This document shows, piece after piece, positions 13,737 to 22,900 of a stretch of DNA of 24,109 nucleotides. Position 1 is the first letter of the stretch. Each line of letters opens with the position of its first letter. Origin of the DNA: Thermodesulfobacteriales bacterium (GTDB lineage: Bacteria; Desulfobacterota_D; UBA1144; Nemesobacterales; UBA2774); NCBI GenBank assembly GCA_004525335.1, contig SPCL01000010.1, positions 1 to 24,109 on the forward strand, given 5' to 3'. The notes under the pieces are model-generated. The model was not told the origin of the DNA and searched no databases. It was given only the letters and a program-made list of their open reading frames with translations. The translations under genes were made by a program, and so were the position numbers.

Positions 13737-16406
13737 ATGTCAAATATAAGAGTGTATGAACTCTCTCGTGATTTAGATAAACCAAGCAAAGAAATTTTAA
13801 ATGTTGCTAAAGGTTTAGGTATATCTGTAAAGAGTCACGCGAGTTCTATTTCTGCAGAAGAGGCAAAAAGGATAATTGATAAAATTGGAGCCTCCCAATC
13901 AGCACAAACTCAAGCACAAGAGTCTATGATTGTAGAAAAAGTCAGAGTTTTTCGTTCAGAAAGTGGGGCGGAAGTAGTCGAGAGGAGAAAAGGGGCCAGC
14001 GTTGTTTTACGAAGAAAAAAGAAGTTGGCGGAGCCTGAAATAGAAGAGTTAACTGAAGATGCAGAGTCCGTATCTCAACAAAGTGATGCCCCAAACATAA
14101 CCGATACCCAACCTTCTTTAGTCGATAATGAACATCTAAAAATTATAGCCGAAGATGCACAGACAATTGAATCTGCTGAAGAAGTAGTAGAGCATCTTGA
14201 TGCTCAACCTGATGAAGCAAGAGAACCAATTCAAGATGTTGATGAGGAATCTCAGAACGATATGTTAAAATTTGAAGAAGCTAAAGAAAGTGGAATAGAA
14301 AAAGTAACAAAACAAACTGAAGCTGATAAATCAAAAAAACAGGCTACAGAAGGTACAGAGAAGGCGTTTAAGAAAAAGAGTAAAAGTGTAAAACCTAAAC
14401 GTGAAGAAATAATAGACGAGGATACGCTTGAAGAGCTTAGAAAAGCTTTTAGAGCCAAACTTCCTGGTAAAAGAAGAGAATATCTCGTAGAGGGTGGCGG
14501 GCGAGCAAGGTCTCGACCTACACCAAATACCGGTTCTGGCTATAAAGGAAAAAATTCAGATAGAAATTTCAGACAAGACTCTAGACCAACTAATACTCAA
14601 ACAAGAAGTAAGCAGGAAGCGAATGTCGTTCCATTTTCAGCAACCTCCACAAAACGTGCAATTAAAGTAGGTGAATCTATCAACGTTGGAGAATTAGCCA
14701 AGTTGATGAGTTTGAAAGCTGGAGAATTAATCAAGAAACTGATTTTATTGGGCATGACTGCTACTATAAATCAAAGTATAGATTACGAAACCGCAGCGCT
14801 CTTGGCAGAAGAATTTGATATTGAGATAATCTCAGACGCTTTTGAGGAAGATAACCTTCTTTTAGAAGATGAAGTAGAAATCACCGATAATGAGCTTGTC
14901 TCAAGACCGCCGGTTGTAACTGTAATGGGTCATGTGGATCATGGAAAAACCACCTTGCTCGACACTATAAGGAAAGCAAACGTAGTCGATGGCGAGGCTG
15001 GTGGAATAACTCAACATATTGGAGCTTATACTGTGGATGTAAATGGCAGAAAAGTTGCTTTTGTTGATACCCCTGGTCATGAAGCGTTTACTGCGATGAG
15101 GGCTCGTGGGGCAAAAGTGACAGATATAGTGATCTTGGTGGTTGCTGCTGATGATGGGGTAATGCCTCAAACTGTGGAGGCTGTGAATCATGCGAAGGCA
15201 GCGGAAGTTCCTATCATTGTTGCTGTTAATAAAATTGATAAGCCTGATGCTGAACCCGAGAAAATTAAAAGAGAATTATCTGAAATCGGTCTTCTTGCCG
15301 AGGATTGGGGAGGAGATACATTATTTGCTGAGGTTTCGGCTAAGCAAAATTTGGGAATCAAAGAATTACTTGAATTAGTAATACTTCAAGCTGATGTTCT
15401 TGAGCTTAAAGTGGATCAGGATAAAAGAGCAAATGGTTTTATTATTGAAGCTGTTTTAGATAAGGGCAGAGGCCCTGTTGCAACAGTATTAGTTAGTGAA
15501 GGAACTCTTCGTATTGGAGATATGGTAGTTGCAGGAACGACTTACGGTAAAGTAAGAGCCTTAATTGATGATAAAGGCGAGCGAGTAACTGAGGCTGGTC
15601 CTTCCATGCCTGTTGAAATAATGGGGCTTTCTACAGTTCCTCAGGCTGGTGAGCGTTTTTATGCTGTCAAAGATGAGAAAGCTGCTAAGGATGTGGTTGG
15701 TCATAGAGAAACTAAACAGAGAGAAGCAGTTGCTGCTAAGGTAGTAAAACCTACTCTTGAGAATTTATTTGAAGCACTTGAAGAAGAAGAGTCTAAAGAG
15801 CTTGCATTAATTATTAAAGCAGACACACAAGGATCAGTAGAAGCTGTTAGAGAGTCTATAACAAAATTAAGCACAGAAAAGTGTCAGGTTAAAATTGTTC
15901 ATGCCGGAGTTGGTGGTATTAACGAGACAGATGTTATTCTCGCAAGTGCCTCAAATGCTATCATCGTAGGTTTTAATGTAAGACCCGATGTAAAGGCCTT
16001 AGACATATCTGAGAGAGAGGGGATTTCCCTTGAACTGCATACAATTATATATAACTTAATTGACAGGGTCAGAGGTGCTATGGAAGGCCTATTGGATCCT
16101 ATCGTAGAGGAAAAAATTACCGGTCATGCTGAGGTTAGAGAGACATTTCATATTTCAAAAATTGGTACTATTGCAGGATGCATGGTAAGTGACGGAAAAG
16201 TGTCTAGGGATAATAATGTTAGGGTTCTCAGGGACAGTGTAATAACTTTTGACGGCAAACTTTCTTCCCTTAAACGATTTAAAGACGACGCGAAAGAAGT
16301 GAACACGGGATATGAGTGCGGTATTACTATTGAGAGATTTAATGATATTAAAGTAGGAGATGTTTTCGAGTTCTACACATTCGAAGAATTTAAACAAGAG
16401 CTGTAA
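13737..16406 (+). CDS. infB: translation initiation factor IF-2
   Basis: GTPase that places initiator fMet-tRNA on the 30S subunit and promotes subunit joining. IF2-N modules lie at residues 1-50 (IRVYELSRDLDKPSKEIL) and about 300-355 (VGELAKLMSLKAGELIKKL). Between them is a long charged, low-complexity stretch. The GTPase domain has G1 GHVDHGKT (398-405), GGITQHIGAY, DTPGHEAF, NKID and SAK, all intact. Domains II-IV follow (DTQGSVEAV; GIIxx-type GFNVRPD; GYECGI). The frame opens at ATG 13722, but ATG 13737 matches the family start MSxIRVYEL, with GGATG 8 bases upstream; it gives 889 residues. ylxP begins directly at its stop codon. Confidence 0.96.
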   Translation: MSNIRVYELSRDLDKPSKEILNVAKGLGISVKSHASSISAEEAKRIIDKIGASQSAQTQAQESMIVEKVRVFRSESGAEVVERRKGASVVLRRKKKLAEPEIEELTEDAESVSQQSDAPNITDTQPSLVDNEHLKIIAEDAQTIESAEEVVEHLDAQPDEAREPIQDVDEESQNDMLKFEEAKESGIEKVTKQTEADKSKKQATEGTEKAFKKKSKSVKPKREEIIDEDTLEELRKAFRAKLPGKRREYLVEGGGRARSRPTPNTGSGYKGKNSDRNFRQDSRPTNTQTRSKQEANVVPFSATSTKRAIKVGESINVGELAKLMSLKAGELIKKLILLGMTATINQSIDYETAALLAEEFDIEIISDAFEEDNLLLEDEVEITDNELVSRPPVVTVMGHVDHGKTTLLDTIRKANVVDGEAGGITQHIGAYTVDVNGRKVAFVDTPGHEAFTAMRARGAKVTDIVILVVAADDGVMPQTVEAVNHAKAAEVPIIVAVNKIDKPDAEPEKIKRELSEIGLLAEDWGGDTLFAEVSAKQNLGIKELLELVILQADVLELKVDQDKRANGFIIEAVLDKGRGPVATVLVSEGTLRIGDMVVAGTTYGKVRALIDDKGERVTEAGPSMPVEIMGLSTVPQAGERFYAVKDEKAAKDVVGHRETKQREAVAAKVVKPTLENLFEALEEEESKELALIIKADTQGSVEAVRESITKLSTEKCQVKIVHAGVGGINETDVILASASNAIIVGFNVRPDVKALDISEREGISLELHTIIYNLIDRVRGAMEGLLDPIVEEKITGHAEVRETFHISKIGTIAGCMVSDGKVSRDNNVRVLRDSVITFDGKLSSLKRFKDDAKEVNTGYECGITIERFNDIKVGDVFEFYTFEEFKQEL

Positions 16407-16706
16407 TTGTGGCTAATGTTCATAGGAATACTCCGAATTGATTTATATATGGAAGGCAACAGATCCCTTAAGGATAAGAGGCAGACCTTAAAAAGCTTGA
16501 TTCATAGAGCAAAATCCAGATTCAATAACATTTCAATTGCTGAAGTTGATTCTAATGATCTTTGGAACAAAGCAACGATAGGAATTTCTTTCGTTAGCAA
16601 CGAAAAGCGTCATGTGAACTCAGTACTCGATCAGGTCACCGATTTTATAGATTCTACGGGTCTTGTTCAAATGGGAAGCAGGGAACTTGAAATAATTAAT
16701 ATTTAG
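16407..16706 (+). CDS. ylxP: DUF503 family protein (YlxP-like)
   Basis: A small protein of 99 residues with the DUF503 signatures GILRIDLYMEGNRSLKDKR and the central ISIAEVDSNDLWNKATIGI. The family is regularly found between infB and rbfA; it has been linked to ribosome assembly, but the function is not settled. The start is unclear. TTG 16407 directly follows the infB stop and has AAGAG 6 bases upstream, whereas ATG 16416 gives the family-like N-terminus MFIGILRI. rbfA follows after 12 bases. Confidence 0.92.
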   Translation: MWLMFIGILRIDLYMEGNRSLKDKRQTLKSLIHRAKSRFNNISIAEVDSNDLWNKATIGISFVSNEKRHVNSVLDQVTDFIDSTGLVQMGSRELEIINI

Positions 16707-16718
16707 TGGGGGAATTAC

Positions 16719-17075
16719 TTGGCAGCTACTTTTAAGCGCTCAGCAAGGATTTCGGATTTGATAATAAAAGAAGTATCCCAAATGATAGTTAAGGGAGAGA
16801 TTAGAGATCCCCGTGTTAGTGCAGCCTTTATTACAGGGGCAAAGGTTTCAGATAATCTAAGTGTTGCCAATATATTTTTTTCTGTTATAGAAGGTACTGC
16901 TGATAAAGAAGAAGTTCTAAAAGGACTAGAAAGCGCTAAGGGGTTTATAAAGACTGCCTTAGCAAAGAGATTGAAAATGAGGAAACTTCCTGATCTTCAG
17001 TTTAGATATGATTCAGCTCTTGAGACTGGATATAAAGTAGACGATTTACTCAGAGAGATTAATATTGAAGAGTGA
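16719..17075 (+). CDS. rbfA: 30S ribosome-binding factor RbfA
   Basis: Cold-shock-related factor that binds 30S precursors and helps 16S 5'-end processing. The single KH-like domain of 118 residues has the usual blocks FKRSARISDLIIKEVSQMI, DPRVSAAFITGAKVSDNL, AKGFIKTALAKRL and LPDLQFRYDSALETG. It starts at TTG 16719 with GGGGG 7 bases upstream. Its last 11 bases overlap the proposed start of nrnA at 17065, so the two are probably coupled. Confidence 0.95.
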   Translation: MAATFKRSARISDLIIKEVSQMIVKGEIRDPRVSAAFITGAKVSDNLSVANIFFSVIEGTADKEEVLKGLESAKGFIKTALAKRLKMRKLPDLQFRYDSALETGYKVDDLLREINIEE

Positions 17076-18052
17076 GATTCAAAAACTAGATAATTTAATA
17101 CTGGTATCAAAAAAATATACTGATTACATCGCATGAAAATCCCGATGGCGATGCGCTTGGTTCTATGCTCAGTCTAGGGCTGGGCCTTAAGAAGATAGGA
17201 AAAGAGGTTACCTTTTATAATAAAGATGGGGTGCCTGAGATTTTGGAATTTCTTCCACATTCTGAAAATATTGTTAGTTCTTTAAGCTCAGTTTCAGGCC
17301 CGTTTGATATTGCTTTTGCACTTGACTGCACTGCTACTAGCAGAGCTGGTATAGAATTTGAAGAATATGCAAAGCCTGAGAATTGTAAGAATGTCGTGAT
17401 AGTAGATCATCATGAGACCACTGGCTCAGATGCTGACTTGCATCTTCTAGATCAAAACGCTTCTTCGACAGGAATCATAATTTACAGAATTCTAAACTCC
17501 CTCGATATAGAATTGGATAAATCAATAGCTGAAAATATATACACTACTATAGTTAGTGATACCGGTTCGTTTAGTTACTCAAACACAAATTCAGAAACCC
17601 TAAGAATTGCAGCCGAATTAGTTGATATTGGAGTAGAACCTTCTCAAATTTCACAGGCTCTTTATGAGAATGAGCCGCTTAGAAAGCTTGAACTATTTAA
17701 ATTAGTCATTCCAACGCTTGAAATCACGGAAGATAAAATTATTGCATCAATATTTGTTGACAAGAAAATGTTTCATGAAACTGCTACAACAAGACAAGAT
17801 ACTGAAGGTATGGTCAATATACCCAGAAGCATAAAAGGGGTTGATGTGGCTATGCTGTTCAGACAGGAAGGTCAAGATAGTAACCCGGAATGGAAAGTTA
17901 GTCTCAGGTCTAAAGGTAGAGTGAATGTTGCAAAGATTGCAGAGAGCTTTGGCGGCGGAGGCCATGCGAGGGCAGCAGGCTGCTCACTTAAGGGAAGTAT
18001 CCAGGAAGTTAAATCTATAGTAATTTCAAGTGTACAAGAGGCTTTAAGGTGA
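17065..18052 (+). CDS. nrnA: NrnA-like DHH phosphoesterase (nanoRNase/pAp phosphatase), frame broken near the start
   Basis: Degrades very short RNAs and dephosphorylates pAp. The main frame carries HENPDGDALGS, DHHETTGSD (the DHH motif) and the DHHA1 motif GGGGHARAAGC, all intact. The first usable ATG in that frame, at 17165, lies after HENPDGD and would remove catalytic residues. Upstream the family-like N-terminus continues in another frame: TTG 17065, MKSEIQKLDNLILVSK, with GAGAG 7 bases upstream and an 11-base overlap with rbfA. The two frames meet at seven A (17109-17115). With six or eight A (minus one or plus one), only the six-A version joins the frames, giving LVSKNILITSHENPDGD; removing one A restores a normal protein of about 329 residues minus the stop. 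Error, mutation or slippage are all possible. The gene overlaps truB by 4 bases. Confidence 0.85.
17109..17115 (+). repeat. seven-A homopolymer at the nrnA frame break
   Basis: AAAAAAA between TC and TATACTG. Upstream of it the nrnA N-terminus is in one frame, and downstream the DHH domain is in the next. One A fewer makes a continuous gene. Such runs are typical sites of both sequencing error and RNA polymerase slippage. Confidence 0.85.
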
Positions 18053-18960
18053 ACGGTGTCCTAATTTTAGACAAGCCCAAGGGGATTACGTCTCAGCAAG
18101 CCGTCACGGAAGTGAACAAGATAGTTAAAGCCAAACGTGCCGGGCACACTGGTACACTCGATCCTTTTGCCACTGGTGTTTTACCTATTTGTTTTAATAA
18201 TGCTACTAAAATAATTCCTTATATGAAGAATGATTTTAAGAAATATGAGGCTCTAATTCACCTTGGTATATCAACTGATACGTTGGACAATACTGGTAAG
18301 GTGCTTAAAGAGTCTGATCCCGGAATTTTGAATAAAAATGTAATAATTGATGCATTTTCTAAATATAAGGGTACAATAAAGCAAATTCCTCCCATGTTTT
18401 CAGCTATAAAGAAAGATGGGGTCAGGTTATATAAACTGGCTAGAAAAGGTATAGAAGTTCAAAGAGCTCCTAGAGAAGTAACTATAAACGAGATAGAGCT
18501 TTTGGAGTTTGAGTCACCGTTCATCAGGTTTAAGGTTGAGTGTTCCAGGGGTACTTATATAAGAGTCCTTGCAGAAGACATTTCCAATGATCTTGGGTGT
18601 GGGGGACATTTAACCGAACTTAGAAGAATTGAGAGTGATGGTTTTAATATTGATAAGGCATTAACAATAGAAGATATAAAGAACGGGCATATTGAGCTAA
18701 CTTCTTTAAATGATGTTCTTTCACATATGATGGAAATAAATGTTTCTTCTGATTTGGCCTTTCAAATTAGGCAGGGCAAACAAATAAAGAAATCTCATAT
18801 GAATTTAAACGACCTCCCCGATTTCAAAATTGGAGATCATTTAAAGATTTATGAGAATTCTAGTTTGGTTTCTATTACCGAGGCTTCAGTGGATTCATCT
18901 GAGCTTGGTAAATTGGATGACCAGACAATTATTTTTAAATTGCTCAGAGTATTTAACTAA
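18049..18960 (+). CDS. truB: tRNA pseudouridine(55) synthase TruB
   Basis: Makes pseudouridine 55 in the T loop of tRNAs. Family blocks are GVLILDKPKGITSQQAV at 3-19 and AGHTGTLDPFATGVLP at 31-46, with catalytic Asp38. The RNA-binding segment GTIKQIPPMFSAIKKDGVRLYKLAR and the block CSRGTYIRVLAEDI are intact. The last 70-80 residues form a diverged PUA-like domain. It has 303 residues and a GTG start overlapping the nrnA stop (GTGA), so translation is probably coupled. rpsO follows after 66 bases. Confidence 0.96.
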   Translation: MNGVLILDKPKGITSQQAVTEVNKIVKAKRAGHTGTLDPFATGVLPICFNNATKIIPYMKNDFKKYEALIHLGISTDTLDNTGKVLKESDPGILNKNVIIDAFSKYKGTIKQIPPMFSAIKKDGVRLYKLARKGIEVQRAPREVTINEIELLEFESPFIRFKVECSRGTYIRVLAEDISNDLGCGGHLTELRRIESDGFNIDKALTIEDIKNGHIELTSLNDVLSHMMEINVSSDLAFQIRQGKQIKKSHMNLNDLPDFKIGDHLKIYENSSLVSITEASVDSSELGKLDDQTIIFKLLRVFN

Positions 18961-19026
18961 CCACGCCGGAGTTAAATGAATCTGAGTAAATTTGCCAAAT
19001 ATGAAAAATATTAAGGAGGCAGTTAA

Positions 19027-19296
19027 ATGGCGCTAGATACAGAAGATAAAGCTCAAATAATTAATGAGTTCGCAGTTCACGATAAAGACGTAGGTTCCCC
19101 TGATGTTCAGGTGGGCATTTTATCTCGCAGAATTGCAGATCTCACCGTTCATATGAGTAATGCACCCAAGGATTTTCATTCCAGACGTGGGCTTGTACTC
19201 CTTGTTGCGAGAAGAAGAAGATTGTTAAACTACATCAAAAAGAATAGCCCGGAAAAATATCCAGGGCTCATAAAAAGACTCGGACTGAGAAAGTAG
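19027..19296 (+). CDS. rpsO: 30S ribosomal protein S15
   Basis: Primary 16S rRNA-binding protein of the platform, 89 residues, the usual length. The signature is complete (GSPDVQVGILSRRIADLT; HMSNAPKDFHSRRGLVLLVARRRRLLNYI). A strong AAGGAGG lies 7 bases before the ATG. The 66-base gap after truB may hold the autoregulatory leader known for S15 in other bacteria, though I see no clear pseudoknot. pnp follows after 21 bases, the classical rpsO-pnp pairing. Confidence 0.98.
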   Translation: MALDTEDKAQIINEFAVHDKDVGSPDVQVGILSRRIADLTVHMSNAPKDFHSRRGLVLLVARRRRLLNYIKKNSPEKYPGLIKRLGLRK

Positions 19297-19317
19297 AGTT
19301 CTTAAGGAGGAAGTGTA

Positions 19318-21423
19318 TTGATTAATGAACCTAAGAAGGTTGAAGCACAGATATTTGGTACAACTTTTGTGCTGGAGACCGGAACACTCGCAAAACAAAC
19401 CAGCGGATCTGTGTTAGCACGTTATGGGGACACTGTAGTGCTTGCTACTCTTGTTGCTGCGAAAGAAAAAACAGAAGGTGAAGACTTTTTACCATTAACA
19501 GTTAATTATCAGGAAAAATCTGCTGCTGCGGGGAAGATTCCGGGCGGATTTTTTAAAAGGGAAGGAAGACCTAACGAAAAAGAAGTTCTAACTTCAAGAC
19601 TTATCGATAGACCAATTAGACCTCTATTTCCTAAAGGATTCACGTATCAGACTCAAATAATTATTACAGTATTCTCAGCAGATCCTGACCGCGATCCTGA
19701 CGTATTATCAGTAACTGCCGCATCAGCTGCACTTACTATTTCAGATGTCCCTTTTGCCGGCCCTATTGCTGCTGTTAGAGTCGCTCGAGTTGGAGGAGAG
19801 TTTATTTGCAACCCTATAAAGAGTCAGCTTGAAGAAAGTGACATGAATATTGTAGTTGCAGGGACAAAGGAAGCCATTGTAATGGTTGAGGGAGGAACAA
19901 AAGAGGTCTCTGAATCCGACATAGTGGATGCTTTAATGTTCGCGCATGAAAGTCTTCAAGAGTTCATAAAGGTTCAAGAGGATTTAATTTCTGGATTTAA
20001 CATAGAAAAACGTGTTCTCGACCCTATTGAAGGAGATGAGGACTTCGATAATAAAGTTATTTCCTTTGCTGAAGATAAATTAAAGGAAACTATCGCCATT
20101 TCCTCTAAAACAGAGAGAAATGATACTATCAAGAAAGTTCATAATGAAACTCAAGAATATATTAGTTCGTTATATCCCGATGCTGAAGTGGATATTTCAA
20201 AACCCTTTGAGAAATTACTTAAAGAATCAGTTAGAGGTCTTATCGTTAATGACAAGATAAGACTTGATGGTAGAGGATATAGAGATGTAAGACCGATCAG
20301 CGGCGAGGTTGGTTTTCTTCCTCGTGTGCATGGTTCAGCAGTCTTTACCAGAGGTGAGACACAGGCTGCTGTTACGGCAACTCTAGGAACAAAATATGAT
20401 GAGCAGAGAATCGATTCTCTTGAAGGTGATGTAACAAAGACATTTATGCTACATTATAATTTCCCACCTTACAGCGTTGGTGAAACATCTTTCAGATTAG
20501 GACCGGGACGAAGAGAGATTGGGCATGGTGCACTTGCGGAAAGAGCACTTTCTGTAGTTCTTCCTAAAAGAGAAGACTTTCCTTATACCCTTCGTATTGT
20601 CTCAGAGGTTCTTGAATCAAACGGTTCCTCTTCGATGGCTACGGTTTGCGGCGGGACTTTGTCTATGCTAGATGCGGGTGTTCCAATAAGCGCTCCTGTG
20701 GGCGGCATAGCAATGGGACTAATCAAAGAAGGTGACGACTTTGTGATCCTATCCGATATCCTTGGAGATGAAGATCATCTAGGGGATATGGATTTTAAAG
20801 TAGCCGGTACGACTAACGGTGTTACTGCTCTTCAGATGGATATTAAAGTTACTGGAGTTACAAGAGAAATCCTTACAGACGCTCTGAATCAAGCTAAAGA
20901 AGGCAGGCTTCATATTCTAGGTGAGATGGATAAGATAATGTCAACTCCAAGAGAGGATATTTCTGAGTTTGCTCCTAGAATTGTTACGATGCAGGTCGAT
21001 CAAAGCAAGATTAAAGATGTAATTGGATCCGGTGGTAAAACAATTAAGAAGATTGTTGAACTTACCGGTGTTCAGATAGATATAGATGATTCCGGTACTG
21101 TAAATATTGCGTCTCCGGACAGAGATGCTTGTCAACAAGCGATCAAGATCATAGAAGGCATTGTTGAAGAAATGGAAGTTGGCAAAGTATATCTAGGAAC
21201 AGTAAAAAGGATCTTAGATTTTGGTGCTATTGTTGAGCTTGCCAATGGAAAAGACGGTCTGGTACATATTTCCGAGCTTGAGCCTAAAAGAGTAGAAAAA
21301 GTTACTGATATTCTTAACGAAAATGACGAGTTATTGGTTAAGTGTATTGAGAAAGGGCATGACGGAAAGATTAGGCTAAGCAGAAAACAAGCCCTAGATG
21401 AGAATATAGAAGATTATAAATAA
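19318..21423 (+). CDS. pnp: polyribonucleotide nucleotidyltransferase (PNPase)
   Basis: Phosphorolytic 3'-to-5' exoribonuclease of mRNA decay, active as a trimer. Two RNase PH domains flank a helical region (first about 10-215; second about 305-530, with GETSFRLGPGRREIGHGAL and LESNGSSSMATVCGG). Then come KH (about 560-620, IGSGGKTIKKI) and S1 (about 622-695, GTVKRILDFGAIVELANG). All domains are present in 701 residues. The start is TTG 19318, with AAGGAGG about 8 bases upstream. No RNase III-type hairpin is visible in the short gap after rpsO, where the E. coli autoregulatory site would be. Confidence 0.97.
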   Translation: MINEPKKVEAQIFGTTFVLETGTLAKQTSGSVLARYGDTVVLATLVAAKEKTEGEDFLPLTVNYQEKSAAAGKIPGGFFKREGRPNEKEVLTSRLIDRPIRPLFPKGFTYQTQIIITVFSADPDRDPDVLSVTAASAALTISDVPFAGPIAAVRVARVGGEFICNPIKSQLEESDMNIVVAGTKEAIVMVEGGTKEVSESDIVDALMFAHESLQEFIKVQEDLISGFNIEKRVLDPIEGDEDFDNKVISFAEDKLKETIAISSKTERNDTIKKVHNETQEYISSLYPDAEVDISKPFEKLLKESVRGLIVNDKIRLDGRGYRDVRPISGEVGFLPRVHGSAVFTRGETQAAVTATLGTKYDEQRIDSLEGDVTKTFMLHYNFPPYSVGETSFRLGPGRREIGHGALAERALSVVLPKREDFPYTLRIVSEVLESNGSSSMATVCGGTLSMLDAGVPISAPVGGIAMGLIKEGDDFVILSDILGDEDHLGDMDFKVAGTTNGVTALQMDIKVTGVTREILTDALNQAKEGRLHILGEMDKIMSTPREDISEFAPRIVTMQVDQSKIKDVIGSGGKTIKKIVELTGVQIDIDDSGTVNIASPDRDACQQAIKIIEGIVEEMEVGKVYLGTVKRILDFGAIVELANGKDGLVHISELEPKRVEKVTDILNENDELLVKCIEKGHDGKIRLSRKQALDENIEDYK

Positions 21424-21449
21424 TAAATTTTTAGTTATTAAAAGTTAAA

Positions 21450-22379
21450 GTGGAACATAAAAAGCCCAAACTGATTGTTGTTTTGGGTCCTACTGCTGTA
21501 GGAAAGAGTGCTGTTGGCATTGATATAGCTAAGAGGTTAAGGGGAGAAATTATCAATGCCGATTCCCTCCAAGTTTACAAACATCTAAATATTGGTACAG
21601 CCAAGCCTAGCTCTAAAGAACTCCATGAAGTAAGCCACCATCTTATAAACATTGTTGATCCGGATGAAGATTTTAACGCCGGAATGTTTAGGAGCCGTGC
21701 AGCTTCGACTATCAAAGATCTACATGAGGCTAACAAGAACATTATTCTTGTTGGAGGGACGTATCTTTATGTGAAAGTCCTTCTTTCAGGTCTCATAGAA
21801 GGTTTGCCAGCCAATATGGAAATAAGAGAAAATATAAAGAAGCTGCGAGCTATTTTCGGACTCCCATACGTGTATGATAGGCTCTTGTTGCTTGATCCGG
21901 AGGCAGCGGCACGAATTCATCCCAATGACTACGTTCGAGCCGAGAGGGCTCTTGAAGTTAACTACCTTACAGGTCAGAAGATGTCAGAGCTACAAGCTGT
22001 TCATAGCTTCCAAGATCAAGACTACGAGTATTTTAAGATTGGCATTTCTCTGGACAGAGAGATACTCAAAGAGCGGATTGATAAAAGAGTCGATATTATG
22101 ATAAAAGAGGGCCTAGTTGAAGAAGTGAGGAAGCTTAGAGAAATGGGCTATCATAATAATTTAAAACCTATGCAGTCAATAGGCTATAAGGAAATAAATC
22201 AATTTCTTGACGGAGAAATAGATATTGATGAAGCGGTGGAATTAATTAAGCGCGACACTAAAAGATTTGCCAAGCGTCAAATGACCTGGCTCAAAAAAGA
22301 TAATGAAATAAATTGGTTTGAGAAGGATAAGGATTTTGATCAAATTTTGGATAAAGCTAGAGAATTTTTTGAGAGTTAA
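21450..22379 (+). CDS. miaA: tRNA dimethylallyltransferase MiaA
   Basis: Adds a dimethylallyl group from DMAPP to A37 of tRNAs reading UNN codons, using the isoprenoid pool that IspG (this window) feeds. The 309 residues contain a P-loop GPTAVGKS at 13-20, the block INADSLQVYKHLNIGTAKP, LVGGTYLYVK, RAERALEV and MQSIGYKEI, all typical. The start is GTG 21450, after a weak AAAGTTAAAG purine stretch. It is the last gene of the superoperon; its stop is only 17 bases from the converging ccmH stop. Confidence 0.96.
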   Translation: MEHKKPKLIVVLGPTAVGKSAVGIDIAKRLRGEIINADSLQVYKHLNIGTAKPSSKELHEVSHHLINIVDPDEDFNAGMFRSRAASTIKDLHEANKNIILVGGTYLYVKVLLSGLIEGLPANMEIRENIKKLRAIFGLPYVYDRLLLLDPEAAARIHPNDYVRAERALEVNYLTGQKMSELQAVHSFQDQDYEYFKIGISLDREILKERIDKRVDIMIKEGLVEEVRKLREMGYHNNLKPMQSIGYKEINQFLDGEIDIDEAVELIKRDTKRFAKRQMTWLKKDNEINWFEKDKDFDQILDKAREFFES

Positions 22380-22396
22380 TCTTGACTAACTTTAAC

Positions 22397-22900
22397 TTAA
22401 GAATCACTGTCTTTAAGTTCTTCTTCAATTCTTTTCATATATTCGTTATCCATTTTTGCTTGGGTATTAATTTTTTGTGAACCTTCATTTTTATCTTCTT
22501 TTTGTGCTTTGAAGAGATATAAAGTAATCCCGATACCGCCTAATATTATACCTACTCCCGGTAGAAGCCATAGTAGCCAATTTATACCTTTTGGGGGAGG
22601 GGACGAAAGAATTGACTCTCCGTAGCTGCTTACGAAATAAGCCAGCACTTCTTCTTTAGATCTTCCAGCCTCAAGCTGTTTTCTGATTATATCTCTCATG
22701 TCATGGGCTAGGTTTGAGTTTGACTCTCCTACGCTTTGACCCTGACAGACCGGGCACATGAGTAAATAAGATAATTCTTTCGTCTGATCATCTATGTTTT
22801 TTCCCTCATCAGCAACAGATAAAGATTGAAAGCCAAATAGCATAATAAATACAAAGAAGATATATAAGATGTGTGAGCTTTTTATTAAATAGTTATTCAT
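22397..22900 (-). CDS. ccmH: cytochrome c-type biogenesis protein CcmH/CycL
   Basis: Thiol-disulfide partner in System I cytochrome c maturation, thought to keep the apocytochrome CXXCH cysteines reduced for heme ligation. The signal peptide (hydrophobic 11-27, cleavage after SVA at 28-30) is followed by the helical domain with the active pair Cys49/Cys52 in LLMCPVCQGQSVGESNSNLA. A membrane anchor lies at about 107-130 and a charged cytoplasmic tail follows. 167 residues. ATG overlaps the ccmG stop by one base (TGATG), so they form one operon. The tail is Lys/Glu-rich. Confidence 0.92.
   Translation of the reverse strand: MNNYLIKSSHILYIFFVFIMLFGFQSLSVADEGKNIDDQTKELSYLLMCPVCQGQSVGESNSNLAHDMRDIIRKQLEAGRSKEEVLAYFVSSYGESILSSPPPKGINWLLWLLPGVGIILGGIGITLYLFKAQKEDKNEGSQKINTQAKMDNEYMKRIEEELKDSDS

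Noticed and set aside
14901..15191. Minus-strand frame opposite the IF2 GTPase domain
   Set aside because: Antisense to G1-G4 motifs that are strictly conserved; no support of its own.
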